Made by a program: the position numbers and the translations under genes
DNA from: Moniliella sp. 'wahieum'
Taxonomy: Eukaryota > Basidiomycota > Moniliellomycetes > Moniliellales > Moniliellaceae
Assembly: GCA_003971905.1 (NCBI GenBank)
Contig: RSEE01000084.1
Location: 1 to 64,000, forward strand
Direction of reading: 5' to 3'
Length of the DNA stretch: 64,000 nucleotides
In this document: positions 1 to 11,600 of the stretch, in pieces
How positions within the stretch are numbered: position 1 is the first letter of the stretch
Layout of the letters: each line of letters begins with the position of its first letter
The notes under the pieces: generated by a model
What the model saw: only the letters and a program-made list of their open reading frames with translations
The model's database searches: none
Told to the model about the DNA's origin: nothing

Positions 1-842
1 GATAGCGAGCTACCCGAAGGGGAGAGAGTTATGCCGAGGCGATAGCTCGCTACGAAATCGTCCGCTCTATGCAGCATATGCCTCCGTTTTCGATTGGACC
101 ACCCGTTCAAAAGTTACACCCCCCATCCCTAACCTACCCACCCCGACCCACCCACCCACCCTCCGATGGCCTCGACGGTTGCCCTGATGCGGCGCTCAAA
201 CATCCGTGACTGTCGTTGCTGTTCCTCCACGGATGAGATGCCAGAGTGGGTAAACGATACTTGCTTGAACATCCGGATACATTGCCTGCAAACTTCGTAT
301 GATTCGCTGTTACACCATTGGAGAAGAGCTGTTAAACGTCATATAATTGCCGTGCAAACACCTCTCATGTTCGTTGAACGGTGGATCGAAACATGTATGC
401 AAGTGGCTAGTATACTCTAGCTCGCATGCCTCAACAATGTATATTTGCGTCTCAAACGTACTGCAGATCAGTCGTCAAAACCCAAGTGGGTGGCAGTTCA
501 AACATCTCCATCGTTTGGTCCTACGGTGCTTGGTAACATGAGCAGAAGTGGCTGGTATACACCCAGTTCGCCTGTCCGAACAATGTACATTTGCTCTCAA
601 ACAGCATCAGCAATTGCATTAAAGATGGCATGATACGTCCCAAAGTCATGCTGTTGTTTCGTTGGAACACCGTTGATACTTGCCCTGGTACGCCTGTTGA
701 TCATCTATCCAAGTGCATGCCATGATGCGCTTGACAAACTGGGACAGTCGTGTTAGGTTGGCCTCAAAGACCCACGACCGTCGTCGTCATTGTACGCTTC
801 AACATCTATGACAGGTGCTCGGATGCTTCTGTAGTGCATGTA
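1..842. repeat. No gene; diverged tandem duplication
   Basis: No coding region is supported here. Two diverged copies of a segment of about 105 bp lie at about 352-458 and 495-602. Both run from a (T/G)TCAAACA-like start, through AAGTGGCT followed by (A/G)GTATAC, to an AACAATGTA(T/C)ATTTGC block ending in TCTCAAAC. Their offset is about 143 bp. The short ORFs across it have no family-like features. It may be a decayed dispersed repeat. Confidence 0.5.
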
Positions 843-905
843 CTAGAGTGCATGGAGAGTAGGTGAGGGCTGAATGATGGTTGCTGCTATGTTCCTATAC
901 ATGCT

Positions 906-1165
906 TGGTGTTGAAGACAGGAGCAGAGGCGTGGAGATGGGGAGCAGAGGCTTGGGGATGAGAGAGCGTGGGGGAGGCGCAGGCTTGGAGATGATGGGCA
1001 GAGGTTGGTGGCGAGTACAAGCTTGGGGATGACGAGCACAGGCTTGATGGGGAGTGCAGGCTTGGAGATGATGAGCACAGGCTTGGTGGCGAGCACACGT
1101 TGGGGAGAGAGCGCAGGCTTGGACATGATGAGCACAAGATTGATGGCGAGCGCAAGCTTGGACGC
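906..1165. repeat. Imperfect ~30 bp minisatellite
   Basis: The words GGCTTGG, AGATGATGAGCACA and GGCGAGCRC recur about every 30 bp across this stretch. It creates long, compositionally biased ORFs on both strands (Cys/His/Pro-rich on the minus strand) that I do not believe are genes. From 1165 to 2390 the sequence is GC-rich and holds nothing I can recognise. Confidence 0.55.
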
Positions 1166-2319
1166 AACAGACAGAGCACGACGATTGTACTTGCACATGG
1201 GTACTCGAGCTTGAGCATGGCCCCGGCGAGCGTTGGGATGGGGGCAATGACGAGGGAGAGTGGAAGGATGAGAGGCAGAACACTGGTGCAAGAGGGTCAG
1301 AATGAGGCAGGGTGGCATGGGATGGAAGGAGATGGGATGGGATGGCATGCGTACCGATGCGCTGAACGACGTTGCACATGGCCCAGACGGCGTTCGGGAT
1401 GAGCATCCCAAGCAGGGTGACAGCAGGGGCAGCCAAGCGAGTGCACACGGGCCGGCAGAGCGTCGGACGGGGACGGCATGGCAAGCTGCACGGTCTGCTG
1501 GGACGGGTGCGAGGCAAGTGGGTACAGGGCGAGACGAGCTTCCAGATGGCCAAGCCAAGCGTCCAGACGGCCCACTCAAAGCGGGCAGCGGTGGCAGCAG
1601 CCGAGACGGTGACCTTGGACGGCCAGGACGCCAGACCGAGGCCAGCAAGCATGCACAACGCCATGCACCATCCCTGCACCATTCCCTGCTTCCGCTTGGC
1701 CGGCCCGACGGTGGCGATGGCCGAATGAATAGTGATGGTGGCCGAGTCAATGGTGGGGAGGGAGCCGAGTCAGTGGTGGGGATGGCCTGGCGTGCGTGGG
1801 AGGTGGGAGCGCGGCGCTGGGGCGGGTGGGGAGGCAGGGGGACGTGAGAAAGCCGGCCGGGACGGGTGGGAGGTGGCTGCAGAGACACAGAAGCTGGGCA
1901 GACGACAGAAGCGTGTGGGTCAGCGGAGGCCTGGGGGGTGGCAGATGAGGCGCGGGAAGCGTGAAGTGGAAGATTGGAGGCTCAGAACGAGGGGTTAAAC
2001 GAGGCAACAGACCTTGGGGGGCGGGCAAAGCCAGCCGGGTTGGGGGGGGGGGCGTGGTAAGAAACCAACCAGATCCGTCGCCGCCCGTGCATTCATCCGC
2101 CGCTGGCTGAAAATATTAACATTTGCAATTGCACCGATGCACGCGCAGCCTGCGCGGTCAGATTGGCTCGGCCGCCACCAAATCGACCAAGCCGCCACCA
2201 CCACCAACGCATCCACCGCCACACGCCCGTTCTCCATCGCGGTGCATCGTCTTGCGCCCCACGCGTGCGCGTCTGAAAGAGGACTACCTGGGGCACGCTA
2301 CGCCACCACTCGTGCTCTG

Positions 2320-2905
2320 ACTCGTCCCAAATTGGGGGGCACCGACGCTGTTTGTTGGGACCGTGCGCCGTCGGGACCGCACCTGAGGTAATTGGATGTG
2401 GTGTAACCTCAATCCTGGACCGAATCAAAAGCGCATCATCATTCTTGAAAGCCTTGATTCTGGGCTACGCTACACCGTTGACAGATCTCTGATTCGTCCA
2501 GAATTGGTTGAACGCCGCCAGCATCAACATCGACCATCCGCTGTTTGGACCTAACCTCTGATGTTCACATGTGGTGTGACCCCAATCCGGGCCCAATCTG
2601 CGTGCCCCTGACCTCCCATGGAAGCCCTGCTTCTGATGCAAGATGTGCATGTATGCAATCTATTGTTGATGAGGATTGGTGCTGTGCCGGCACCGTCAAC
2701 ATAGACCCTCATCCGAATCAAGCTAACATCAGATGTTGGGGCGTGTTCTGACCTCAATGCTGGACCAATCCTGGAGCGCCTTACCTCCCTGGAAGCCCTG
2801 CTTGTAGTGCACGATGGGGCGCGACGATCTCTGACATCCGACGACAACTGGTGGAGCGGCGGCGCCATCAACACCCACCTGCCCGTGTTTGGACTGCTGT
2901 GCACC
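2320..2905. repeat. ~170 bp tandem satellite, 3-4 diverged copies
   Basis: A block with GATGT, GGTGTRACC, CAATCCNGG and CCAATC recurs near 2395, 2566 and 2732, a period of about 170 bp. A second block (ATCAACA followed by CCGCTGTTTGGAC) recurs in phase near 2521, 2690 and 2862. Weaker traces near 2340 suggest a fourth partial copy. The copies are well diverged. No ORF in it looks coding. Confidence 0.55.
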
Positions 2906-5100
2906 ATCGCTTCAGCTGGAGGACAGATGCAGATGGTAGTCGATGTAGGCCTGCCCTGGTGGAAGGCGAGGGAGTACGCTGCAGCGGGAGGCTTGGATGA
3001 GGCGTGCACTGAGCGGGAGCGGCTGGGATCGATGCATGCTGGGATGAGATGGTGGCGTATGCCGGCGGGACCAAAATGGCGATATCTCAGCCGTCTCATC
3101 CGTTCTGGCTACATTTGGCATGCTACCAACGGTAAGCAAGCACTGTTGGAGGCATGCATCAGATCCTCCATCTGCCTCACGATCAGGGGCAACGCGCATA
3201 GAGGGTGCTAGCGCCAAATGAAGCACGGATATGGACGATGCTCACCACGAGACGGCCATGCATGGTGACATGGGTGGTGGTGGTGGTGAAAGTGGTGGTG
3301 GTGGGTGGCGGGCTGGATTAATGGTTTGCGCACACACAACATCAGATGCGCTGCGCCGGCAGCGCGCACAGCGGTGGACAGCGGTCGGATGGCCACAGGC
3401 CAGAGTCGGGACTGGACACGGCGCAAGCAGCGTTGGAGGGCCGGCTATATTTGCTCAGGGCAAGCTCAGCGCATGGTGTGCACTGTCCTGATCTGCAGCA
3501 TGCATCGAAACACAGTTGGCATTTGCACCCCCAGGCCCACCCGGCAGTACAGCAGGGCCGCGCTTTTGCAGTGAATCCCAACCGAGCTGGACCGAAGGCC
3601 TGAACGTTGAAGGCCTGAGGCCTGGGCGGGGCGTTAAGCACTGGCAGCTCAGACTGAGCGCTGGGCCTGAGGGACGTGCGGGAGCGCGCTGCCAACGATG
3701 TACCTGAGCGCACACCCTGCGCCACTGCGTCCTCCTCCGCAGGAGGCCGCCCCCCCGCTCCGGCACGCGGCATCTTGGCAGCAGCTGCAAGCATTGCGCG
3801 TCACGCTTTTGCAGCTCCAGGCCAGCCCCGGCGTTCAACATTCAACGCTCCCCGGTAACGCACGTGGATGCGGTCGCCTGTCGGGCGTACCATCGTCACC
3901 AAACCGCGGCGTCCCCAGGGCGTCGCATGTCACACCCATTGTAACCCACCCTCACACGTACATGCAATGCCCCATCCCGGTCATGCCACCGCGGTTGCAC
4001 TCTGGCTCCACCCCGCACGGAACATTCCCCGTCCCGGACCCTGTCACATCCGTTGCCGCATGCGGCGTTAGCGTGTGTCACATGTCACATGGCACATGCC
4101 GTGTTAGCGGGCGGCACATGCGGGCTCATTAGTAAGTAGCCCCCATGCCGATCATTTCGAGCTGGCACCGCCAGGACATGGCCCGCACCCAAACTGTCAG
4201 AGGTCACCAACCGTCAGGCACCTCCCTTCGCCCTCCGCACGTTTCAGACGGGCCAGCGTAAACTCTGCATTCCAGGACACAGGCCCCGCGCCCAAACTGT
4301 CAGAGGTCACCATCTGTCAGGCGCCACATTTTCGCACTTACACACTGTGGTGCCTGACATTTTGCAACCTCTGCAATTCTGAGACGAAAAACGTCATTTT
4401 CATAGAGAAAATCGACGGAGTTATGCAGTCCTTCACGTGAATATCTGACTAGAGGGAGCCGAGGCCTTAGGCAGCACCCATTGGCAAATGCAGGGCACGT
4501 TTCGCACTCCCGTGGCTGCGCCAACACGAAAGGCTCCTAAGTTGCAAGCTCCAATGCTCCCGTCCGCCTCTTCTCCCAGGTGGGAATGAAGCCTGGGGAG
4601 GGGGAGACTAATTATACGACAGCTACGCGGCATCACCATTTTGCTCCACTGCACGAACGCGTTCAGCAGCGTCGAAGGGTGGCGCCTAGTTCAGTCCGTT
4701 CTCCGAATGGGCCTTTGCTGCTGGCGGTGCTGCGAATGGAGGTATTCTCATCAGCGGTCAAGGAAACTTGCTGATTGGACTGCTTTGAGCCAAGGGGCGG
4801 CAGGAACAGAGATAAGGGGTGTGAGCCACACCTTTTGCAAACCAGATGGTGCCAATGCATGTATTGCATTCATATCGTTTACAGTAGTGCTTAGGGCGGT
4901 GCGCCTAGCTGGCTCGCTCGTCCGGCGTGTGCTGCTTGTTCATGGCAAACCAATTAAGAGTTGCCAGCAGGCCAGGACCCTCTGACGCACGTCTTTCGCT
5001 TCCAATCCAGATGTAGCGCGCCTGGATAGGAATGATTAATGACGCTGGTAGGCATTGAGCCGGAAGTTTACGATGAATCCCCCAGCGCCCAAACGTCTTG
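2906..5100. other. Intergenic, no gene recognised; one direct repeat
   Basis: I see no supported gene. A direct repeat of about 38 bp (CCCAAACTGTCAGAGGTCAC followed by CGTCAGGC or TGTCAGGC) occurs at about 4188-4228 and 4290-4331, roughly 103 bp apart. A (GGT)n tract lies near 3271-3310. The ORFs are short and lack domains. Confidence 0.4.
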
Positions 5101-5164
5101 TTAGTTTCCTGGCGTCATGACCAAGGCGAAGAAAGGGGTACTTGGCGTTCTTGCCACATTGCTT

Positions 5165-5520
5165 TTATTCCAACAGTCGACGCAACTCCTCCCGGCGTTC
5201 GGAAGTCATTGCGCCAGTTCCCTCGTGCACCACCTTCCGGAACGCAGCCATCTCGCATCCGTTGTGCCGGAGTCCCGCTACGTGTGGTCCACCTCCACTC
5301 GTGATCCTCCGAACGCTGCAGGTGCGATCCTGGTAGTCCGTACGCCTCGCCTCCCTCCCAGACCGACGCCCCGTCCTCCTCCTCTCCCCAGTCGGCTCGG
5401 GTGGATGGGGGCGCCTGGGATGGCCACGCCGGCCGGGCAGCCAGAGAGAGAGACGAGGGAGAAACAGATAGGAGATAGGAGATACCAAAGATGCTTACGT
5501 ACGCACCCTTCTTCACTTGT
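5165..5520 (-). CDS. Possible small spliced minus-strand gene (weak)
   Basis: On the minus strand a good donor (GTACGTAAG) sits near 5505, and a downstream open frame ends at a TAA at 5165-5167. That frame reads like a real protein near its end (Tyr-Gln-Asp, two Cys about 20 residues apart, then a charged helix finishing in RREELRRLLE). It would be divergent to the J-protein gene at 5636. I do not recognise a family and no convincing start codon is visible, so this may be a chance ORF. Confidence 0.2.
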
Positions 5521-5635
5521 CAACTCGCCAGTCTCAATTCCCAGTCTCCACCCGCGTCACTGTAAGCGGCGCCCTGCGGGTGAGCGCCGCCAACCAGGCA
5601 GCTGCTCCCACCCCGCCGCCCTCGCCTGCCCCCCC

Positions 5636-6635
5636 ATGGCTGCGCCCCGCCCACGTGCGTCCGCCCCGCCGCCCGGCCCACCCCCGGGCCCGCCCCCGGT
5701 CCGCCCCCTCGTGCCCCCTCGAGCCACCCCGCAAGCGCCCCCGCAAGCGCCCCCGCAAGCGCCCCCGCAAGCGCCCCCGCAAGCGCCCCGCAAGCGCCCC
5801 CGCAAGCGCCCCCGCAAGCGCCCCGCAAGCGCCCTCTCGGACGCCCCCCCGTCCAACGCAGCCGCCGGAACCGGCGCAACCCGATCCTGCCGAGCTGGCC
5901 AAGACGCTGCGCAAGGAACAGGCGACGTTTTGGCAAGAGATTGAGATTGAACGGATCCTGAGTGCGTTCAAGCTCAACCCGTACGACGTGATGGAGGTTC
6001 CGCTGGAGACGGAAACCAAGGAAATCCAGAAAATTTATCGGCGCAAGAGCCTGTTGATCCACCCCGACAAGGTGCAGCACCGTATGTGTGGCTCGTATCG
6101 ATTTCCTTCCCTGTTGTTCTTTGGCACCTTTGGCTCTCACGTGGGGTGTGCCATGGGAAGAAGAGAAGACTGACTTTATCCCAGCACGAGCGGTGGAAGC
6201 GTTTGATCTGTGAAGAAAGCGTCGAGCCAGCTCCTGGATGAGACGGCGCGGAAGAAATTGGACGAGGTGGTGATGGAAGCGCGACTGACCTTGTTGCGCG
6301 AACTTGACTTGCCACCGGATACGCCCTCGGACCATCCACGGATCCAAGCGATGGGCAAATCGTTTGAGGAGAAACTGAGGACCCACACGCAGGAAATCAT
6401 GGTGGACGACGAGCTTCGTCGGCGTCGGGCGGTACGACTGCAGCACGCTGCCGAAGGAGCCGAGTCGAAGAAGCGGGAGGATACGATCCGCGAGCGCAAG
6501 AGAAGAGCGGAAGAGGCCAAGCAGGGAGGAGACTCGGGACGAACGAGTGGATGGGTGGAGAACGTTGTCAAGGGGGGAGGGGGTAAAAAAAGAAAAAGAA
6601 GAATGCCGTTCTGGGCTAGGATTGCATCGTATTGA
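5636..6635 (+). CDS. spf31: DNAJC8/Spf31-like J-domain protein
   Basis: A spliceosome-associated J-protein of the DNAJC8/Spf31 type, expected in the nucleus. The chosen start is the ATG in CCCCCATGGC. A Pro/Ala/Gln-rich tail encoded by a 12 bp repeat comes first, then the family core: FWQEIEIERI, FKLNPYDVMEVPL, and J-domain helix II with HPDK. A GTATGT...CAG intron is likely at 6082-6184, followed by PRAVEAFDLL, a long Lys/Arg/Glu-rich helix and a basic GKKRKRR end. Only helix I and the HPD region are typical, as in DNAJC8, where the J-domain lies next to a charged coiled tail. Three single-base losses break the frame: two in the C-runs of the repeat and one near 6208. The family assignment rests on the core and tail architecture. 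Confidence 0.75.
5726..5836 (+). repeat. 12 bp coding minisatellite CCCCCGCAAGCG
   Basis: About nine tandem units in the N-terminal region of the J-protein. Most units are 12 bp, but two are 11 bp (one C short), so the reading frame changes twice. Read in the start frame they give PQAP repeats; in the next frame they give RKRP. The two 11-mers together bring the ATG at 5636 into the frame of the J-domain. Confidence 0.8.
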
Positions 6636-7376
6636 AATGGCCTACCGCTACTGAAGCCGGACATATGTAGGCCTCGCCCCCTGAGGCGTGTGGCGAGGAT
6701 GTGGGTACCGTGTACCTGAGCATCGGGAGAGGGCGGGGGGGGGGGGGAGTGATCTCGTCCAGATAAAGTGCTAGGATGCTTAGCGCTGACTTAACTCTGC
6801 TCTTCGCCATTTGATGGCCATGCTCGCCATGCTCACCGGAGACGACCCAGACTGGACTATATGCCAACAATGCGGACTTCAAGCTTCACTGTCTGTACTT
6901 CCCTTGTTTGTAATATGCCTACACTGGTTCTTGGTCCAACAGTGGTGGAAAAGAGATATGTTGCGCCCTCGAGGACCATCAGCACTCCGACAGGTCTCAC
7001 CAAGAGATGAGGAATCGAGTCCAGAGCGGAGCCTGATTGCGGCCGAGACGCAGAGGAGAGGTTGGACCCGCGCCGGCGCAAGCTCAGCTCTTGCAGGCTG
7101 ATAAGAAAACCGTTGTACCTTAACAGCTGTGCGCCACCCTGTGGGGGTACAAGTACTATAAGTACGCGTTGATATGGTAAGTTGGGGCAAAGGCAGGCAA
7201 TACACTATCCCACCTTCTGTCGTTCCAGTCGATCGACCGGGTCGCCACGCAATGTAAAAAACCTGGTGTGAACCAGACTAGATGGAGATGGAGATGGAGA
7301 TGGAGATGGAGATGGAATGGAGATGGAGATGGAGGGCTACGTACGAGTGGCCCACGTCCACCGGGCGAACAAGTCA
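6636..7376. other. Intergenic with GGAGAT hexamer tract
   Basis: No gene seen. A (GGAGAT)n microsatellite of nine or so units lies at 7281-7335, immediately upstream of tRNA-Lys. A G-run of 10-12 bases lies near 6734-6747. Confidence 0.5.
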
Positions 7377-7463
7377 GCCTCGCTATTCAATCGGTAGAAT
7401 TTGGGACTTTTAAGCAGTGTAAACGGCCATCCCACGGCTGCGGGTTCGAGTCCCGCGTGAGGC
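7377..7463 (+). tRNA. tRNA-Lys(TTT) with 16-nt intron
   Basis: A cloverleaf can be folded by eye. The acceptor GCCTCGC pairs with GTGAGGC (one G-T). The D arm contains ATCGGTAGAA. The anticodon stem is TGGGA/TCCCA with loop CTTTTA-A and anticodon TTT at 7409-7411. The T arm is GCGGG-TTCGAGT-CCCGC. A canonical nuclear intron lies after position 37, at 7413-7428. A run of 11 T at 7470-7480 serves as the Pol III terminator. CCA is not encoded, as expected for a eukaryote. Confidence 0.93.
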
Positions 7464-7469
7464 GTGATC

Positions 7470-7480
7470 TTTTTTTTTTT
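7470..7480 (+). terminator. Pol III T-run terminator of tRNA-Lys
   Basis: Eleven consecutive T begin seven bases after the tRNA 3' end, the normal signal for RNA polymerase III release. Confidence 0.85.
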
Positions 7481-8049
7481 CTCTTCGTCTCTACGAACTC
7501 CGCGACACAAGTATGCCAGAACGCAATCGAGACGCCGGAGTCGCTACGATGCACAGAGCGGATACAGCGGAGAGAGAGAGGAGTATCGAGTACAAGCGGG
7601 AGCGGGATACAGGTGGTGGGAGGACAATACAGGCGTTGCTACAGAAGAAAAGAAACCTTCTGTAGTAGGTACTACCAAAAAAAGCTACTAATAACTGGAA
7701 GAAAACGAGACAAACTACTGCGAACCACGTGGCAAAACAGAACCATGCCCCCCATAGCCTGCCTAGGAAGAGGCGACGGAATACTCGACACCGTCAGGGG
7801 GGGAAGGAAGCGGACGGAGCCACCTGCCGTCAGCCGTCTCGGTGACAACGCGGCCGGTCGTGTCGGTCAACCTACTGTATATGTGACAGTGCCTGTCGCG
7901 CCGTGAACGCGTAGATACGGAGTCCACTTGGCAGACACGGCACATTGACCGTGCCCACATCCAGCCGCGTGCGTCTCACGCTACCTACGGTGCCTGGGCG
8001 CTGAGCCCCGGGGCAGAGCTGCAATGGGAAGCCCGCGCCACCCTTTGGT

Positions 8050-8260
8050 CACGGTCATGCCAAACCACACATCCGGTACTGCCACGGTCAGGGCCAAGGC
8101 GAGAGCGACGTCGAGTGTAGGTCAAGCGACGTAGCACTCGTTCGTTCAGTGAGGAAGAAGCAAGAGCAGAGGCCATGGTGCGAAGCGGAAGAACAGGGAA
8201 AGAGCGAGAGGCTCGGGAGGAAATAGGACGGAGCGAAGATCAGCCAACCTATATATGCCA
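8050..8260 (-). mobile_element. Solo LTR-like fragment, Ty3/gypsy family of 50 kb
   Basis: The plus-strand text (GTCAGGGC, CATGGTGC, ACAGGGAAAGAGCGAG, GATCAGCCAACCTAT in order) matches the 3' LTR of the broken element near 49.85-50.04 kb and, less closely, the one near 52.8-52.96 kb. On the minus strand it begins TGGCATATATAGGTTGGC. No polyprotein remnant is attached, so this is probably a solo LTR. It lies about 600 bp from tRNA-Lys. The far boundary is uncertain. Confidence 0.6.
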
Positions 8261-8624
8261 ACTAAGTACACGCACACCGTACACCCCTTCTTCGATCCGC
8301 GTAAGAACAGATAGAACACAAGTCGCCATCCTCCCTGTAGCCTACTTATCCTACTCATTCTTCCCGTCCCTCAGCCACGCACGACCCTTGGAGCCTGCCT
8401 TGCCAAGCTCCATGGCCCACCCCATCCGCTACGATCAGCACCAAGTAATCACCAGTCACCATCCCTAATCCCTAGTCCCTAGTCCCTCCCTAATCCCGAG
8501 TCCAATCGCATAATGCATGCATACCTGTACCAATACCAAACCAACACCCGCACGTTCATACCAAGATAAAAATACAACCCGACCCGATCGGGCAGTGCCC
8601 TCCCTCGCCCGTTCCGCCCCGCCC

Positions 8625-8680
8625 ACCGTCACCGTCACCATCGCCGTCACCGTCACCATCATCGTCACCGTCACCTTAGC
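8625..8680. repeat. CACCGT hexamer microsatellite
   Basis: Imperfect (CACCGT)n/(CACCAT)n tract just beyond the stop codon of the minus-strand transcription factor gene, so in its 3' UTR. In one frame it would encode Thr-Val repeats, but that frame is not the one carrying the factor's C-terminus. Confidence 0.7.
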
Positions 8681-8690
8681 GTACGCGCTC

Positions 8691-11600
8691 CTACTCCACG
8701 GGGGGATACGACCCGCCCTGGTCCAGCACCCAGCGGAAGAAAGCATCGACACTGGTATTCGTACCGTGCGGCGCGGGGGCCGAGGGCGGCAGTCCGCCCA
8801 AGCCGCCGGGCAGGCTCCCGTCGCGGGCGTGGCACGTATCCGTGTCCCTGGGGTCGTAGTCGTGGTCGTGGCGTGGGTGGGTGGGAGTGGGCACGGGCCC
8901 GAGGGGATGGCGACCGGGAGCGTTGGTGGTGATAGGGCAGCGTGTTGGGACAAAAAGGCCGACAGGCTAAAGTCGTCGCCAGGCGCGACCAAGGCCGGGT
9001 CAGGAAGGATGCTGGCGTAGCCACTTAACGGTGGCTGGGTCAGGCCGGGACGGAAGAGGGTGTGGGCAGAGGAAACGTAGGGCGGGGAAGAGCCCGGTGG
9101 GGATCCCGAGCTGGAACCTAAAGTCATTGTTGAAGCCATCGTTGAAGCAGAAGCCGAAACAGAAGTCGTAGCAGAAGTCGAAGTCGGAGCAGAAGTCGAA
9201 GGCGGAGCAGAAGTCGAAGGCGCAGCAGAAGTCGAAGGCGGAGCAGAAGTCGAAGGCGCAGCAGAAGTCGAAGGCGGAGCAGAAGTCGAAGGCGCAGCAG
9301 AAGTCGAAGGCGGAGCAGAAGTCGAAGCCAAAGTCGAAGCCGAAGAGCGCAAAGCCAAAGGCGAATTCGAAGTGGAAGCCAAAGGCAGTTTGGGAGAAAG
9401 TATCTGGGCGGATAAGGGGGGCAAGAGGGTACTGGACGGACGTAAGCAGCCCATGGAACTCATTCCGCCCGGTAAGAAAGCGACGGGCATTTGGGAGCTG
9501 CCGCCGCCGCCGAGCGCGGCGACTTGGGTGCCAAAGTTGGAAGGCAAGGTGAACCAGGATCCGGCGGCGGTATATGTGCCAGTGCCGGTGCCGGGCTGGA
9601 GCCGCGACGGCCACGTCGGGGGGGGGACAAGGTGGGGTTGGCCAAGTCGGCCGCCGCAGTGGAGGTGGCGTAGGCCACGGCCTGTTCCATCTGGGTGCTT
9701 TCGCTCGGGGACAAGTCGGCGTTGTGTTGCTGGAAATGACGGCGCGGATGCGACAAGGCGAGGGCGAGCATGGTGCGTGTGCCGGGCAGAGGTGGGACAG
9801 GTTCCACGTGCGGGCCGACGGCCTGCACGCGTTGTTTCCACTGCCCATCTTCTTCCGCCAGCAGGCCGAGCAAGATGCGCAACGACCGTTTGACCGGCGG
9901 GTTGTAGTGCAGCACAAAGCGCAACGCAATGACGGCCGTCATGACTTGTTTGCGGACTTGGGCTCGGTTGGTGCGCAGTTGCGGCCGAAGGGCCAGGTCC
10001 AGCACCAACACCGCCGCCGCCTGGAACAGGTGGCCACGCAAGCACCACAGTCGACCAATTGCCGTGATGCCTTGCTGCAGCGTCCCGAGCGCATTCAGCA
10101 TGCTGCGCGCCAACAGCACACACGTATCCCGCCCGCCCACCCGGGCCTGCACGCCGTCCAGGCCTTCGTCGCGTGACGAGAGGGAAAAGCGGTGGAGGCG
10201 CAACAACTGGGAAAAGATAATGTTGTGCAACAGGGCGCGTTCCATTGCCACACATGGGTCGGGCGTGGTGGGGGGTTCTTCATGCGGTTTTAAAACAAGG
10301 GAAACTCCACCTCCAAACGAACGGTACGAAGCGTCGAGCAGCGCCACATCGTCCGGGTGCAAGCGGACGAGGAACGCATTGATCCCCATCTCGGCTGCAC
10401 GACGGTTGATGAGATCCGTGTGCTTGCGGATCGTGTTGCCCAGCGCGGCCGGGCCAGGGCATAGGACGCATCCGTGTATTCGCCCTCGGGCCGGGGCGCA
10501 GGCACGACCATCTGTTCCAAGTCGGCATCATGTAGTTGCTGGCTTGGGGGTGGAGAATTGGTCGGGGATGATATTGTAGAGCAAGCCGGCGATTTGGGAC
10601 GCGTACCAGTCGCGCGAGACGAGGGACCACCAAACCCGTTTGCCCATCTCGTACCGCATCATCAACTTGTTCCGACTCGCCTCGGCGCCCTCGGCGCCGC
10701 TCGCCACGGTCGGACGTCCACCGAGACGGTCAATGCCCAAAACGCGGGGCGGCATGCTGGCGGCTTTTGGAGCCACTGCATGGTCGACTCATCTTCGGCG
10801 CCGTGGAGGTCAATGCACAGCATGGCTGGATCAGCGCCAGGGTCGGGTTGGTCACACCGTAATTGAGCATGGCAACAATCGTCTTGGCTGATGAGTACCA
10901 GCAGTTCATGGTGCACGACGCATTGAGCAAACCAAGGGACAACCGTTCATTGTTCTTCTCCGCGTCGGGCAGGGTAAAACTTGAGGCCGAGCACGAGCAG
11001 CATGAGGAGCAAGGCCAGCCATCCGGTTATCGAGCACGTTGAGTACGTGGGCCCGCGACGCCTCGTCCGGACAGGCCAACAGCGTGTCCAATTCGCGCTT
11101 GACCTGGCCAACGTGCACGGCGCGCGTGTGGATAAAGTTGGCGCGTTGCTCGTACGAATCAAACAAGTCGTACATCACCTCGCGCGTAGGAAAGGTGCGC
11201 AAGATGGTGCGCAAGATGGCTTCACGTTCCGCTTGTCCGTCGCCCAAGCCTTTCCGGCATCAAGGTACCTTTGGCGGATTGTTCAAACTCGCCCTTCTCG
11301 GCTGCCGCGGCAAACGTCCAGCCCACCCCAAACCCAAGCTTGGTCTCGGAGCCATTGTAGACCTTGAGGAGACCATTGTGCTTGGCACCAGGTGGGCCGT
11401 CAAGTCCGCCTCGCCATCCCACTTTCCTCCACCTCGGTGGTGGGTGGTCGTGTCGGCGCTGGAGCGCGTGAGCGAACGGATGGGGTCGAGCGCATTTCGG
11501 AATGCGCCGACGACGCATCGTCCCGCATCTCGCGCGCAGAAAAGGAAGGTCCGGACGCCATGTCGGCCTGGGCCAAGGCCAGGGTTGGACAGCGGAGGGT

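Noticed and set aside
843-1888. Long minus-strand ORFs of 279 and 333 codons
   Set aside because: Built on a ~30 bp minisatellite and GC-rich sequence; repetitive Cys/His/Pro/Ser strings, no domain, and overlapping open frames on both strands.
2320-2905. CRISPR-like array
   Set aside because: The repeat units are long, contiguous and diverged, with no unique spacers, and the genome is eukaryotic.
5520-6446. 308-codon minus-strand ORF rich in GRLRGRLRG
   Set aside because: Antisense reading of the 12 bp repeat and of the J-domain region; no independent support.
8465-8690. Extension of the transcription factor ORF past 8691 through Thr-Val repeats
   Set aside because: The frame that keeps a sensible C-terminus (DAFFRWVLDQGG) stops at 8691; the extension is translated microsatellite.
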